From: an uncultured Pseudomonadales bacterium
GTDB taxonomy: Bacteria; Pseudomonadota; Gammaproteobacteria; Pseudomonadales; Azotimanducaceae
Assembly: GCA_937921865.1 (NCBI GenBank)
Contig: CAKZWF010000039.1
Span: forward strand, 1 to 64,000
Direction: 5' to 3'
Length of the DNA: 64,000 nucleotides
How positions within the stretch are numbered: the stretch's first letter is position 1; every line of letters begins with the position of its first letter. Shown here in pieces: positions 55,852 to 63,758 of the stretch. Under the pieces are notes generated by a model. It saw nothing but the letters and a program-made list of their open reading frames with translations. It was not told the DNA's origin and did not search any database. The position numbers were made by a program, and so were the translations under genes.

Positions 55852-56529
55852 GTGACTCAACACAGTGCCGGAAGTGACCAACTGCTCGAAACCGTAGAGC
55901 TCGAGCCCCAGGGCGATGCTGCCGGAACCGTCATCTGGCTGCACGGGCTGGGCGCTGATGGCAACGATTTCGAACCCATCGTACCCATGCTGACGCTGAA
56001 CCAGCCGCTGCGCTTCGTCTTCCCGAATGCGCCGGTCAGACCGGTCACGATCAATGCCGGCATGGAAATGCGGGCCTGGTATGACATCGATCCGGGCTCG
56101 CCACTCAGTGGTAGCGATGACATTGCTGAATCCGCAGCGCAGATTCAGGCATTGGTGGAACGCGAACACAGCCGCGGCATGGCCGCCAGTCAGATAACCC
56201 TGGCAGGTTTCTCCCAGGGCGGGGTGATTGCCCTGCATCTCGGCCTGCGCTGCCAGCAGCGGCTGGCCGGGCTGATGGCACTGTCGACCTACGTTCACAA
56301 TCCCGAAAGTCTCGCCCAAGAGGTCAGTTTCGCGAGCGTCGATGTGCCCATTTTCATGGCTCACGGCGTCGCAGATCCAATGATTCCCATTGCCCGTGCG
56401 GTGACCGCCCGCGAGACCCTGATCGGCCTCAACTATCAGGTCGAGTGGCACGAGTATCAGATGGGACACCAGGTCTGTCCGGAAGAAATCAGAGACCTGG
56501 AAGCCTGGTTGAACCGTGTTTATCCATGA
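55852..56529 (+). CDS. carboxylesterase/phospholipase (alpha/beta hydrolase, EstB type)
   Basis: A 225-aa alpha/beta hydrolase of the carboxylesterase/lysophospholipase-thioesterase group. The oxyanion loop is TVIWLHGLGADGNDFEP, the nucleophile elbow AGFSQGGVIAL with Ser near 120, the acid is in HGVADPMIPI near 170 and the catalytic His in EYQMGHQVC near 205. The substrate strand FPNAPVRPVTINAGMEMRAWYDI is typical. GTG 55852 has GAGG 11 bases upstream. No signal peptide, so it is cytosolic. It may release acyl groups from lipids or thioesters. It leads a plus-strand run with miaE. Confidence 0.93.
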   Translation: MTQHSAGSDQLLETVELEPQGDAAGTVIWLHGLGADGNDFEPIVPMLTLNQPLRFVFPNAPVRPVTINAGMEMRAWYDIDPGSPLSGSDDIAESAAQIQALVEREHSRGMAASQITLAGFSQGGVIALHLGLRCQQRLAGLMALSTYVHNPESLAQEVSFASVDVPIFMAHGVADPMIPIARAVTARETLIGLNYQVEWHEYQMGHQVCPEEIRDLEAWLNRVYP

Positions 56530-56557
56530 ACCGATCACTCCTCGCGGTGAGCGCGCA

Positions 56558-57166
56558 ATGAGTTCGCCAGACCCTGTTGCTGACCCGGCAACCAGGCAGC
56601 TGGAGCTGGCCCCGACACCGTCGGGCTGGCTGGCTGCGGTCCTTGCCGATTTCGACAGCTTTCTGAAAGACCACGCGTCCTGCGAAAAAAAAGCCTCCGG
56701 CATGGCCTTGAACATGGCCTCGCACTATCCCGACCGGCCCAGCCTGCTGATGGCGATGGCCGATCTGGCTGTGGAAGAACTCAGCCATTATCGGGAAGTC
56801 CTCAAACTGCTTGCCAGCCGCGGCAGCCAACCCGGTCCGGACAGCAAAGACCCCTACATCCGGGCGCTCAACGACCTGATCAGACGCGGCCCCGAGCACT
56901 TTCTGCTGGACCGGCTGCTGGTGGCCGCAATCGTCGAACGAAGAGGTTGTGAGCGCTTCGGGCTGATCGCTCAATCGCATCCGGAAGCAGCTGTACAACG
57001 TTTCTACCGGGCAATCGCCGCCAGCGAAGATCGCCACTGGCAGCTGTTTGTTGATCTGGCGATAGAACACTGTCCGGGACAGGGCATCGAGGCACGACTC
57101 AATGACCTGATCGCCGCGGAAGCGGAACTGATGGCCAGCCAGCCGTTTCGCGCGGCACTGCACTGA
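56558..57166 (+). CDS. miaE: tRNA-(ms2io6A37) hydroxylase MiaE
   Basis: A 202-aa diiron enzyme that hydroxylates the isopentenyl group of ms2i6A37 in tRNA, using O2. It has ferritin-like helices: FLKDHASCEKKASGMALNMASHYPD near 40, MADLAVEELSHYREVLKLL near 68 with ExxH, VAAIVERRGCERFGL near 121 with the second Glu, and ASEDRHWQLFVDLA near 153 with ExxH. ATG 56558 (GGTGAG upstream) is preferred to a GTG at 56516 that would overlap the esterase. Aerobic metabolism is implied. Confidence 0.94.
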   Translation: MSSPDPVADPATRQLELAPTPSGWLAAVLADFDSFLKDHASCEKKASGMALNMASHYPDRPSLLMAMADLAVEELSHYREVLKLLASRGSQPGPDSKDPYIRALNDLIRRGPEHFLLDRLLVAAIVERRGCERFGLIAQSHPEAAVQRFYRAIAASEDRHWQLFVDLAIEHCPGQGIEARLNDLIAAEAELMASQPFRAALH

Positions 57167-57212
57167 TCGAGACTCACAACATCCGCACCGCACCAGTCGA
57201 GCGGGCAATGAC

Positions 57213-58415
57213 ATGCCGGTAAACCCTATGCTGCGCCGCTACCGGGAGCGCTACGCTGAGCCGGGAAGCGCACATCTGGCCACGGGGACCCAAGGCCGGC
57301 AGTTCAAACAGGTTCTGGTGATAGTCTGCTTTGCGGAAGCCGACGACTTTCTGGACGCAATGAATATTCCCGGCGGCATGGACACGCTGTCCGTCGTGGT
57401 TGTGAATTCACCAGACAACGCCAATGCCGAAGACCGCCGTCGGACCCTGGCGTGTCTGGCTGCTTTGCTCGCCAGACCCGCGCCAAACCGCCTCATCGTT
57501 GATCGGGTCAACGATCCGATTCCGCATCGCCAGGGTGTCGGTCTGGCCCGTAAAATTGGCGCGGACATCGCCGTCGAACTGATCGACAGGGATATCGTTC
57601 ACACCCCATGGATCTATTTCACTGACGCAGACGCCCGCCTGCCTGCCGATTATTTTCAAACGCCACTGCCAGCCGCCGGCACGCTGCTGTTCGGATATCG
57701 CCATGAAGCGGGCGACGACGAACTGCAGCGGCGGGCTGACCTGTACGAACTGCACCTGCGCTACTACACCTGGCAACTCCGCAGAAGCGGCTCCAGCTAC
57801 GGCTTTTCCAGCCTCGGCAGCCTGCTCAGCGTCTCAGCACAGGCCTACGCTGCGGTGCGCGGGGTCCCGAAGCGGAATGCCGCAGAAGACTTCTATCTGC
57901 TGAACAAGCTGGCCAAAGTTGCGCCCGTCACCCAGCTGACCCGACCCGTTGTCCGGTTAGCTGCCAGGATCTCGACCCGGGTGCCGTTTGGTACCGGTCC
58001 CGCACTGAACACGATGCCAACCGCTTCAGAAGACTATCTGAGCTACGCGCCTGAGGCATTCGACTCCCTGTCCAATACTCTCACCGCACTGACCCGATAC
58101 GCTGAGTGTGGCGAGCTGGCGCTCACGGACAGCCAGGCGTTCGCCAGCCTGGAAACCCTGGGCTGGAGGCGCTTCGAAGCGCAGTTGCAGCGGATCACAG
58201 CACTCCGGCAACGCCGACGCCAGATCCGTGAGTGGTTCGATGGCTTTCGTACCATGCGCTTTGTGCGGCTGGCTGCAGCCGAATATCCGGACCAGCCGCT
58301 GCTGGCGACACTGCGCAAATTGCTTTCGGCTGAACCAGGCACACCTGCCGAAACCCTGTTGAGCAGGCTGATCGAGGATGAGAGGTCCGTCACAATCTGG
58401 CCAGACGATCACTGA
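57213..58415 (+). CDS. GT-A-like family 2 glycosyltransferase-related protein
   Basis: A 400-aa protein that I place in the GT-A fold group with moderate confidence. VLVIVCFAEADDFLDAM near 34 resembles the first strand, VGLARKIGADIAVELIDR near 109 a nucleotide-sugar-binding helix, and WIYFTDADARLPADYF near 132 the metal-binding DAD motif. The stretch SSYGFSSLGSLLSVSAQAYAAVRGVPKRNAAEDFYLLNKLAKVAP near 190 looks like the acceptor region with an ED dyad. There is no membrane segment. The gene follows miaE by 46 bp. Which polymer it acts on is unknown. Confidence 0.7.
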   Translation: MPVNPMLRRYRERYAEPGSAHLATGTQGRQFKQVLVIVCFAEADDFLDAMNIPGGMDTLSVVVVNSPDNANAEDRRRTLACLAALLARPAPNRLIVDRVNDPIPHRQGVGLARKIGADIAVELIDRDIVHTPWIYFTDADARLPADYFQTPLPAAGTLLFGYRHEAGDDELQRRADLYELHLRYYTWQLRRSGSSYGFSSLGSLLSVSAQAYAAVRGVPKRNAAEDFYLLNKLAKVAPVTQLTRPVVRLAARISTRVPFGTGPALNTMPTASEDYLSYAPEAFDSLSNTLTALTRYAECGELALTDSQAFASLETLGWRRFEAQLQRITALRQRRRQIREWFDGFRTMRFVRLAAAEYPDQPLLATLRKLLSAEPGTPAETLLSRLIEDERSVTIWPDDH

Positions 58416-58529
58416 GCGCGATGCGGAGCGCAGCCAGATCAGACTAGAATAGACCCTTCTCGCCCGGCGCTGATAATGAGGGCGGGTACAACCGAGACAA
58501 GACAAACACGCACGACACAGAAGGACGCT

Positions 58530-59123
58530 GTGAGGAATGACGTGACTGACCAAGCTGACCTGTCACAAAACCCGGACCTGGCCTGGGACCTAGACGACTT
58601 CACTGATCGCGATCGGGCGATGGATTTCGTCATGCAGTTCGAAAGTACCCTGTGCGTGTACTCGCCGTCGGTGGAGCAGCTGTACACTAACTACAACATG
58701 TTCTTCCCAAAGGAATTCGAGCGCAAAATGGTCATCCTTCCGGATCCCAACGCATTCCACGACACGTTTTTCTATATCGCTCCGGAAGCGGTAGTTGCCA
58801 CCGGACTCTACGTGATCCCCGGTGAATTGATCGAAAAAGACGGTCTGTATCTGGCCAACGTTAAAGAAGACCGGACCCTGGGTGATCGGCAGATACCGTT
58901 CATGGTCGGCATGCGCGCGATCATGGCCAACCGCCCTCCTGATGATCCCTTTCTGCCTGTACTCGCAAAAGGTGACCTGCGTGAGTTCGACGACTCCTGG
59001 CCGGTGATGCACCTGCACCGGGTGAAACCCAAAGTCCTGGCTGAAATCTCCGAACTGGATCGCAGTTCCCTCGGCAGTGTCATCAGCGAAAAGCTGAATT
59101 CACTGTTCGTCAGCCAGCAGTAG
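58530..59123 (+). CDS. conserved-looking hypothetical protein
   Basis: About 197 aa from GTG 58530 (AAGGA upstream); GTG 58542 with GAGGA is equally plausible. I do not recognise a family. It has no signal peptide or TM helix and looks globular: FVMQFESTLCVYSPSVEQLYTNYNMFFPKEFERKMVILPDPNAFHDTFFYIAPE and ATGLYVIPGELIEKDGLYLANVKEDRTLGDRQIPFMVGMRAIM are well-ordered segments. The C-terminus is amphipathic helical. Eight bases downstream a membrane protein follows, so the two may act together. Function unknown. Confidence 0.7.
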   Translation: MRNDVTDQADLSQNPDLAWDLDDFTDRDRAMDFVMQFESTLCVYSPSVEQLYTNYNMFFPKEFERKMVILPDPNAFHDTFFYIAPEAVVATGLYVIPGELIEKDGLYLANVKEDRTLGDRQIPFMVGMRAIMANRPPDDPFLPVLAKGDLREFDDSWPVMHLHRVKPKVLAEISELDRSSLGSVISEKLNSLFVSQQ

Positions 59124-59130
59124 CTGGACC

Positions 59131-60012
59131 TTGTCAGAACCCAGTCAGCCACCAGCAACTCTGCAGAAATTTCTGATCACGCTGCTGCTCGCAGCTCTGG
59201 TGGCGCTGTCGTGGTCGGGCACTATGGAGCGCTTCGCCAACACAACTCTGCAGCCGACCTTTGAGCGCGCGCTGCTCACCGCAGCCATTGCCCGGGGTCT
59301 GAACGGGGTCATCTCCGTAGCTCAGGGCACCGAAATCGCGATCCAGCCTGTGGGTGTGGGGGTCACGATAAGCGCGGGTCAGATTCTCGACCCGCTAAAT
59401 GATCTGGTCGAAAGATTCTCCTGGCTTGCGCTCGCAGCCTCTGCGTCGCTGGGCACCCAGATGCTGCTTTCCGAAATATTTGCCGAACCGTTAATGAACA
59501 TGTTACTCAGTGCAACCGTGGCGCTGTATCTGCTGGTCCTGTGGTGGCCTTCAGCCCTGCCTCGCCTGAACTGGTTACTGCGCGCAGCCGCGCTGCTGGT
59601 GTTTGCCAGATTTCTGTTTACGCTGGTCATGATCACTGTGGGTCTGGTCGATCAATGGGTGCTCGAAGAGCGGCAGCAGAACGCAATCAGCGAACTGACC
59701 CTGGCGGCACAACAGATCGAAACGCTGGAACAACCTGAAAACACGGTCCGCGATACCGAGCAGTCAATTCTGGAGCGATTCGAATCGGCTCTGGACGGCT
59801 CCCGCCAGGCTCTGGACATAGAAACCCGGCTGAATGCGGTCAGCGACAGCGTTGAAGCTTCGATTTCTTACGTGATTGATCTGATCGTGGTGTTTGTCGT
59901 CCAGACCCTGATGCTGCCTATCCTCGCCATCTACGCGGCCCTGGCCAGCTTCCGCTGGTTCTGGCGCTGGTCGCTCACTCTGAGCACTAGCGGGAATCCA
60001 CGGGTCCGCTGA
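59131..60012 (+). CDS. multi-pass membrane protein of unknown function
   Basis: A 293-aa protein that starts at TTG 59131. Hydrophobic segments occur at about 12-30 (FLITLLLAALVALSWS), 97-110, 120-140 (LLSATVALYLLVLWW), 150-172 (ALLVFARFLFTLVMITVGLV) and 250-275 (VIDLIVVFVVQTLMLPILAIYAALA). Between 178 and 245 lies a soluble region with a glutamate-rich coiled coil (ERQQNAISELTLAAQQIETLEQPENTVRDTEQSILERF). The ordered GLNGVISVAQGTEIAIQPVGVGVTISAGQ stretch may face the periplasm. I do not recognise a family. It is coupled to the upstream unknown protein by eight bases. Confidence 0.7.
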   Translation: MSEPSQPPATLQKFLITLLLAALVALSWSGTMERFANTTLQPTFERALLTAAIARGLNGVISVAQGTEIAIQPVGVGVTISAGQILDPLNDLVERFSWLALAASASLGTQMLLSEIFAEPLMNMLLSATVALYLLVLWWPSALPRLNWLLRAAALLVFARFLFTLVMITVGLVDQWVLEERQQNAISELTLAAQQIETLEQPENTVRDTEQSILERFESALDGSRQALDIETRLNAVSDSVEASISYVIDLIVVFVVQTLMLPILAIYAALASFRWFWRWSLTLSTSGNPRVR

Positions 60013-60037
60013 CCTAGTTGAACGGCGCCATATTCAC

Positions 60038-60043
60038 TACAAT
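60038..60043 (+). promoter_or_regulatory. probable -10 element (TACAAT) upstream of argC
   Basis: TACAAT at 60038-60043 followed by tccgcgccctt copies the -10 and discriminator of the tRNA-Lys promoter almost exactly (26134-26149). No good -35 sits at 17 bp; TTGAAC at 60018-60023 leaves 14 bp. Transcription from here would begin just before the coding region and supports GTG 60074 as the argC start. Confidence 0.5.
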
Positions 60044-60073
60044 TCCGCGCCCTTGACACTCAAGCAGGCCGTT

Positions 60074-61030
60074 GTGGCAGAACTTCATAAGGTATTCATC
60101 GACGGACAGGCCGGCACCACGGGCCTGGAGATCGCGCAACGACTGAGCAACCGCGACGATGTGCGGGTGCTGGAAATTGACCCGTCACAACGCAAGTCCC
60201 CAGACGCCCGCCGTCAGTTGATGACGCAAGCCGATGTCACCGTCCTGTGCCTGCCGGATGATGCGGCCAGACAGGCTGTGGCTCTGGCCGGCGATCACTG
60301 TCGAATCCTCGACGCCAGCAGTGCCCACCGGGTCAGCGACGGCTGGAGCTATGGTTGCCCTGAAATGCGCCCGGAACAACGCCAGGCCATTGCCACCGCA
60401 CAGCGGGTCAGCAATCCCGGGTGTTATCCGCAAGGCTTCATCCTGCTGGTGAAACCGCTGATTGAAGCAGGTCTGCTGGCTCCTGAGAAACCGCTGAGTC
60501 TGTTTGGGCTGTCCGGCTACTCGGGCGGTGGGCGTCAGCTGATCGAACAATACCAGGCGTTTTCTGACGTTGAGCGCGACAGCTGGAACACCCGGCCCTA
60601 CAGCCTGGCTCTGCAGCACAAACACGTCCCGGAAATGCACCAGTACTCCGGGACCCGCTCCAGACCATTGTTTGTACCCAGTGTCGGCAACTTCTATCGA
60701 GGCATGCTGATTCAGATCCCGCTGTTCATCAGCGAGCTGCGAGACGGCACGGACATCAAGGCTCTGCATGACACACTGCAGCGGCGTTATCAGACAGAGC
60801 GTTTCATCGAGGTGCTGCCGCCGAACAACACACAACTGCTCGACGATGGCTATCTCAACGCGACCGCCACTAACCACAGCAACAACATGCAGCTCATGGC
60901 TTTCGGCAGCGACGAACAGGTCGTGCTGATGGCCAGATACGATAATCTGGTAAAAGGCGCCGCGGGTGCAGCGATACAGAATCTGAACCTGATGCTGGGT
61001 GTTGAGGAATCAACGGGACTAGTGCAATGA
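60074..61030 (+). CDS. argC: N-acetyl-gamma-glutamyl-phosphate reductase ArgC (short form)
   Basis: About 318 aa from GTG 60074, the second alternative-type ArgC family. It reduces N-acetylglutamyl phosphate to the semialdehyde in arginine synthesis with NADPH. KVFIDGQAGTTGLEIAQRL is at residues 6-24, the cofactor strand DVTVLCLPDDAARQAV near 54, DASSAHRV at 80-87, and the catalytic Cys117 in VSNPGCYPQGF. The His of the active site lies in QHKHVPEMHQYSG near 190. Its end overlaps the aminotransferase by four bases. No other arg gene is adjacent. Confidence 0.93.
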   Translation: MAELHKVFIDGQAGTTGLEIAQRLSNRDDVRVLEIDPSQRKSPDARRQLMTQADVTVLCLPDDAARQAVALAGDHCRILDASSAHRVSDGWSYGCPEMRPEQRQAIATAQRVSNPGCYPQGFILLVKPLIEAGLLAPEKPLSLFGLSGYSGGGRQLIEQYQAFSDVERDSWNTRPYSLALQHKHVPEMHQYSGTRSRPLFVPSVGNFYRGMLIQIPLFISELRDGTDIKALHDTLQRRYQTERFIEVLPPNNTQLLDDGYLNATATNHSNNMQLMAFGSDEQVVLMARYDNLVKGAAGAAIQNLNLMLGVEESTGLVQ

Positions 61031-62310
61031 CCAAACTGAGTGAGATGAAAGCCGCAGCCATCACGTCGATGGCGCAGGCTCTGGAACGGGAACTGGAGTT
61101 GCAGAAAAGCAATCGCCTGTCGTTAGACCTCACCCGCGGTAAACCTGCCGTGGAACAGCTGGATCTCTCTGCGCCAATGGACAGCATCATCAACGGTGAC
61201 TATCGAGCCTCCGATGGCACCGATACCCGTAATTACGGCCAGCTGCGGGGCATCCCTGAAGCCCGCAGGCTCGGCGCTGAATTGATGGAGGTTGCGGCCG
61301 ACGACATCATCTGCTGGGGAAATTCCAGCCTGGCATTAATGTACCTGACAGCCGAACTGGCCATTGAGCGAGGGCTGTGGGGTGATTCACGGGCCTGGAA
61401 AAATACCCCCGATGCCAAAGTGTTGACCCCTGTTCCGGGTTACGATCGACATTTCACGCTCTCTGATCGCCTCGGACTGGAGATGATCAACATTGACCTG
61501 AACAACGAAGGTCCCGATCTTGGCCAGATCGAAGCGGCGGTCAAAAACGATCCCTCGGTAAAAGCCATCTGGTGTGTGCCGAAATTCAGCAACCCGACTG
61601 GCTGCAGCTATAGCGACGCCACAGTCGAAGCACTGGCACAGCTGCCAAAACTCGCCGCTGCTGACGACTTTGTGGTGTTATGGGACAACGCCTACGCGGT
61701 TCACGATTTTCAGTTTCCCCGCGCGCCGCTAAGAAACCTGCTCGATGCGGCAAGGGCAGCTGGTACCGAAGACCATATGGTGCTGTTTGCCTCCACGTCA
61801 AAAATCACCTATGCCAGCGGCGGCCTGGCGTTTGTCGCCGCCAGTCCGGGCGTCCTGAAGGAAATCGAAACGCGGATCGGTGTCGCCAGCGTCGGCCCGG
61901 ATAAAGTCAATCAGCTTCGTCATGCCCGTTTTCTCGGCGGCAGGCTGGAGCAGCACATGGCATTGCACGCGCAGCTGATGCGACCAAAGTTCGATCTGGT
62001 GGAGAAAGTGCTCCAAGATGAGCTCGGCGAGCTGGATATCGCCAACTGGACAACGCCGTCAGGCGGGTACTTTGTGTCGCTGGACACCCGTCCCGGACTC
62101 GCCAAAGCCGTTGGCGAGCTGGCTGGGGAGGTAGGACTGGCCATCACGCCACCGGGGGCGACTTTCCCTTACGGCAGGGACCCGGAAGATCGAAATCTTC
62201 GGATTGCACCTTCTTTCGCGTCCTTGGAAGATTTAAAAGCAGCCATGCAAATACTTGTGATCTGCGTAAAACTCGCCACACTGCGCGACGAACTTCAACA
62301 TCGAGGCTGA
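61027..62310 (+). CDS. class I aminotransferase, aspartate-aminotransferase-like (PF12897 type)
   Basis: A 427-aa PLP enzyme of the fold type I subgroup represented by Corynebacterium AspT. SLDLTRGKPAVEQLDLS near 33, NYGQLRGIPEARRLGAEL near 69, CWGNSSLALMYL near 98, PKFSNPTGCSYSD near 184 and the Schiff-base Lys in FASTSKITYASGG (about 259) can be seen. GVASVGPDKVNQLRHARF and RIAPSFAS end the active site. It could transfer amino groups to oxaloacetate or another keto acid. It is translationally coupled with argC, which would fit supplying glutamate-family nitrogen, but that is inference. Confidence 0.88.
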   Translation: MTKLSEMKAAAITSMAQALERELELQKSNRLSLDLTRGKPAVEQLDLSAPMDSIINGDYRASDGTDTRNYGQLRGIPEARRLGAELMEVAADDIICWGNSSLALMYLTAELAIERGLWGDSRAWKNTPDAKVLTPVPGYDRHFTLSDRLGLEMINIDLNNEGPDLGQIEAAVKNDPSVKAIWCVPKFSNPTGCSYSDATVEALAQLPKLAAADDFVVLWDNAYAVHDFQFPRAPLRNLLDAARAAGTEDHMVLFASTSKITYASGGLAFVAASPGVLKEIETRIGVASVGPDKVNQLRHARFLGGRLEQHMALHAQLMRPKFDLVEKVLQDELGELDIANWTTPSGGYFVSLDTRPGLAKAVGELAGEVGLAITPPGATFPYGRDPEDRNLRIAPSFASLEDLKAAMQILVICVKLATLRDELQHRG

Positions 62311-62311
62311 T

Positions 62312-63529
62312 TTGACTGAAACACCCACACCGACTGAGGACGCTCCGGAAGCGATCACCCTGCTCAAATTCGAGGAATTTGCACTTCCGGAACCCATCCT
62401 GCGGGCGATAGTTGACCTGGGTTTCGAGCAATGCACACCGATTCAAAGCGTTTCCCTGCCCAGCAGCCTGGCCGACTATGACGTCACCGGACAGGCTCAG
62501 ACCGGCACCGGCAAGACCGCGGCGTTTCTTCTGACCATCCTTACCCGGCTATGGGAAGAGCCCGAAGCAGAACGTCTGCCACTCGGCACACCCCGGGCAC
62601 TGGTGCTTGCACCCACTCGCGAACTCGCTCTGCAGATCGAAAGTGACGCTCAGGAACTCGCCAAATACATGGATATCGGTGTACTCGCCGTAGTCGGTGG
62701 CATGGACTTCCAGAAGCAGCTCGATCGCATTGAAGCCAAACCCATCCATCTGCTGGTCGGCACACCGGGCCGACTGCTGGACTTCGTCAATCGTCGCAAG
62801 ATCAAGCTCGGCAGTGTCGACGTGCTGGTGATCGACGAGGCAGATCGGATGCTCGATATGGGCTTCATTCCCGATGTGCGCCGGATCGTTTATCAGACAC
62901 CACACAAACGCAAACGCCAGACGCTGTTTTTCTCTGCCACCTTCAACGACGACGTGATGAGGCTGGCCAATTCCTGGACGCTGGCGCCCGAGCACGTCGT
63001 GATCACCCCGGAGACCGTCGCCACAGACACTGTTGAACAGAAATTCTGGCTGGTCAGCGCAGACAAAAAAGCCCCGCTGCTGGCCGAATTCCTGGAAAAA
63101 GAGAAACCCGGGCGAACGCTGATTTTCACCAACCGCCGCGATCAGTGTCATCAGCTGCAGAAATTTCTCAGCCGCAGAGAGATCCGTACCGAAGTTCTGG
63201 CTGGCGACGTTCCGCAGCGAAAACGCCTGTCGACTCTGGCCCACTTCAGGGATGGCTCGGTTCCCTATGTGGTCGCCACAGACGTAGCTGGTCGCGGCAT
63301 CCATGTGGACGACATTACTCACGTGATCAACTTTGATCTGCCCGAAGATCCGGAAGACTATGTGCATCGAATCGGCAGAACCGGCCGAGCCGGAGCGGAA
63401 GGCATCAGTATCTCGTTTGTCTCAGAGGACGATGCCTTTAATCTGCCGGCGATTGAGGAATACTTGGGCACCGCGGTCGTCTGCAAACAACCCGATATCC
63501 AGACCAACCCTGCATCGGAAAGTGGCTGA
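62312..63529 (+). CDS. DEAD-box RNA helicase (RhlB-like)
   Basis: A 405-aa ATP-dependent RNA helicase. It starts at TTG 62312 with GAGG nearby. FEEFALPEPILRAIVDLGFEQCTPIQ gives the Q motif, AQTGTGKT Walker A, PTRELALQI Ia, VGTPGRLLDF Ib, VIDEADRMLDMGF the DEAD box, FFSATF III, TLIFTNRRDQ IV, VATDVAGRGIHV V and HRIGRTGRAG VI. Its proportions resemble RhlB, without a long basic tail. The last bases overlap a receiver-domain remnant. Role in RNA turnover or ribosome assembly is likely. Confidence 0.95.
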   Translation: MTETPTPTEDAPEAITLLKFEEFALPEPILRAIVDLGFEQCTPIQSVSLPSSLADYDVTGQAQTGTGKTAAFLLTILTRLWEEPEAERLPLGTPRALVLAPTRELALQIESDAQELAKYMDIGVLAVVGGMDFQKQLDRIEAKPIHLLVGTPGRLLDFVNRRKIKLGSVDVLVIDEADRMLDMGFIPDVRRIVYQTPHKRKRQTLFFSATFNDDVMRLANSWTLAPEHVVITPETVATDTVEQKFWLVSADKKAPLLAEFLEKEKPGRTLIFTNRRDQCHQLQKFLSRREIRTEVLAGDVPQRKRLSTLAHFRDGSVPYVVATDVAGRGIHVDDITHVINFDLPEDPEDYVHRIGRTGRAGAEGISISFVSEDDAFNLPAIEEYLGTAVVCKQPDIQTNPASESG

Positions 63530-63758
63530 GCGGATCCGGGCTGCCGGCAAGGCCAAGCCTCACGGCACCGGCGTTGAGCTCGCCCAGTATCTGCTTGGAC
63601 TAGGTCCCGATCTGCCGGTCATCGTCACCACCGGCAGCGCCGACCTGATCAACGCCAAACGGGTGAAGCATTCCGGTATCCGCGCAGTTTTCAGCAAGCC
63701 CAATGAATCGGAATTGCTGCTGGCCCGGATACGCAGCCTGTTGCAGGGTGCAGCCTGA
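63522..63758 (+). pseudogene. fragment of a response-regulator receiver domain
   Basis: A 78-aa open stretch from a GTG that overlaps the helicase end. After about 15 non-homologous residues, PHGTGVELAQYLLGLGPDLPVIVTTGSADLINAKRVKHSGIRAVFSKPNESELLLARIRSLL matches the second half of a CheY-like domain as found at the end of hybrid sensor kinases. The Thr of VTTG and the Lys of SKP are kept. Strands 1-3 with the acidic pocket and phospho-acceptor Asp are missing, so it cannot be phosphorylated. The stop overlaps the next start (TGATG). Probably the leftover of a deleted kinase gene. Confidence 0.65.

Noticed and set aside
55762-56715. 317-codon minus-strand frame opposite the esterase and miaE
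   Set aside because: Shadow of the esterase frame; composition is random and no ribosome-binding site was seen.
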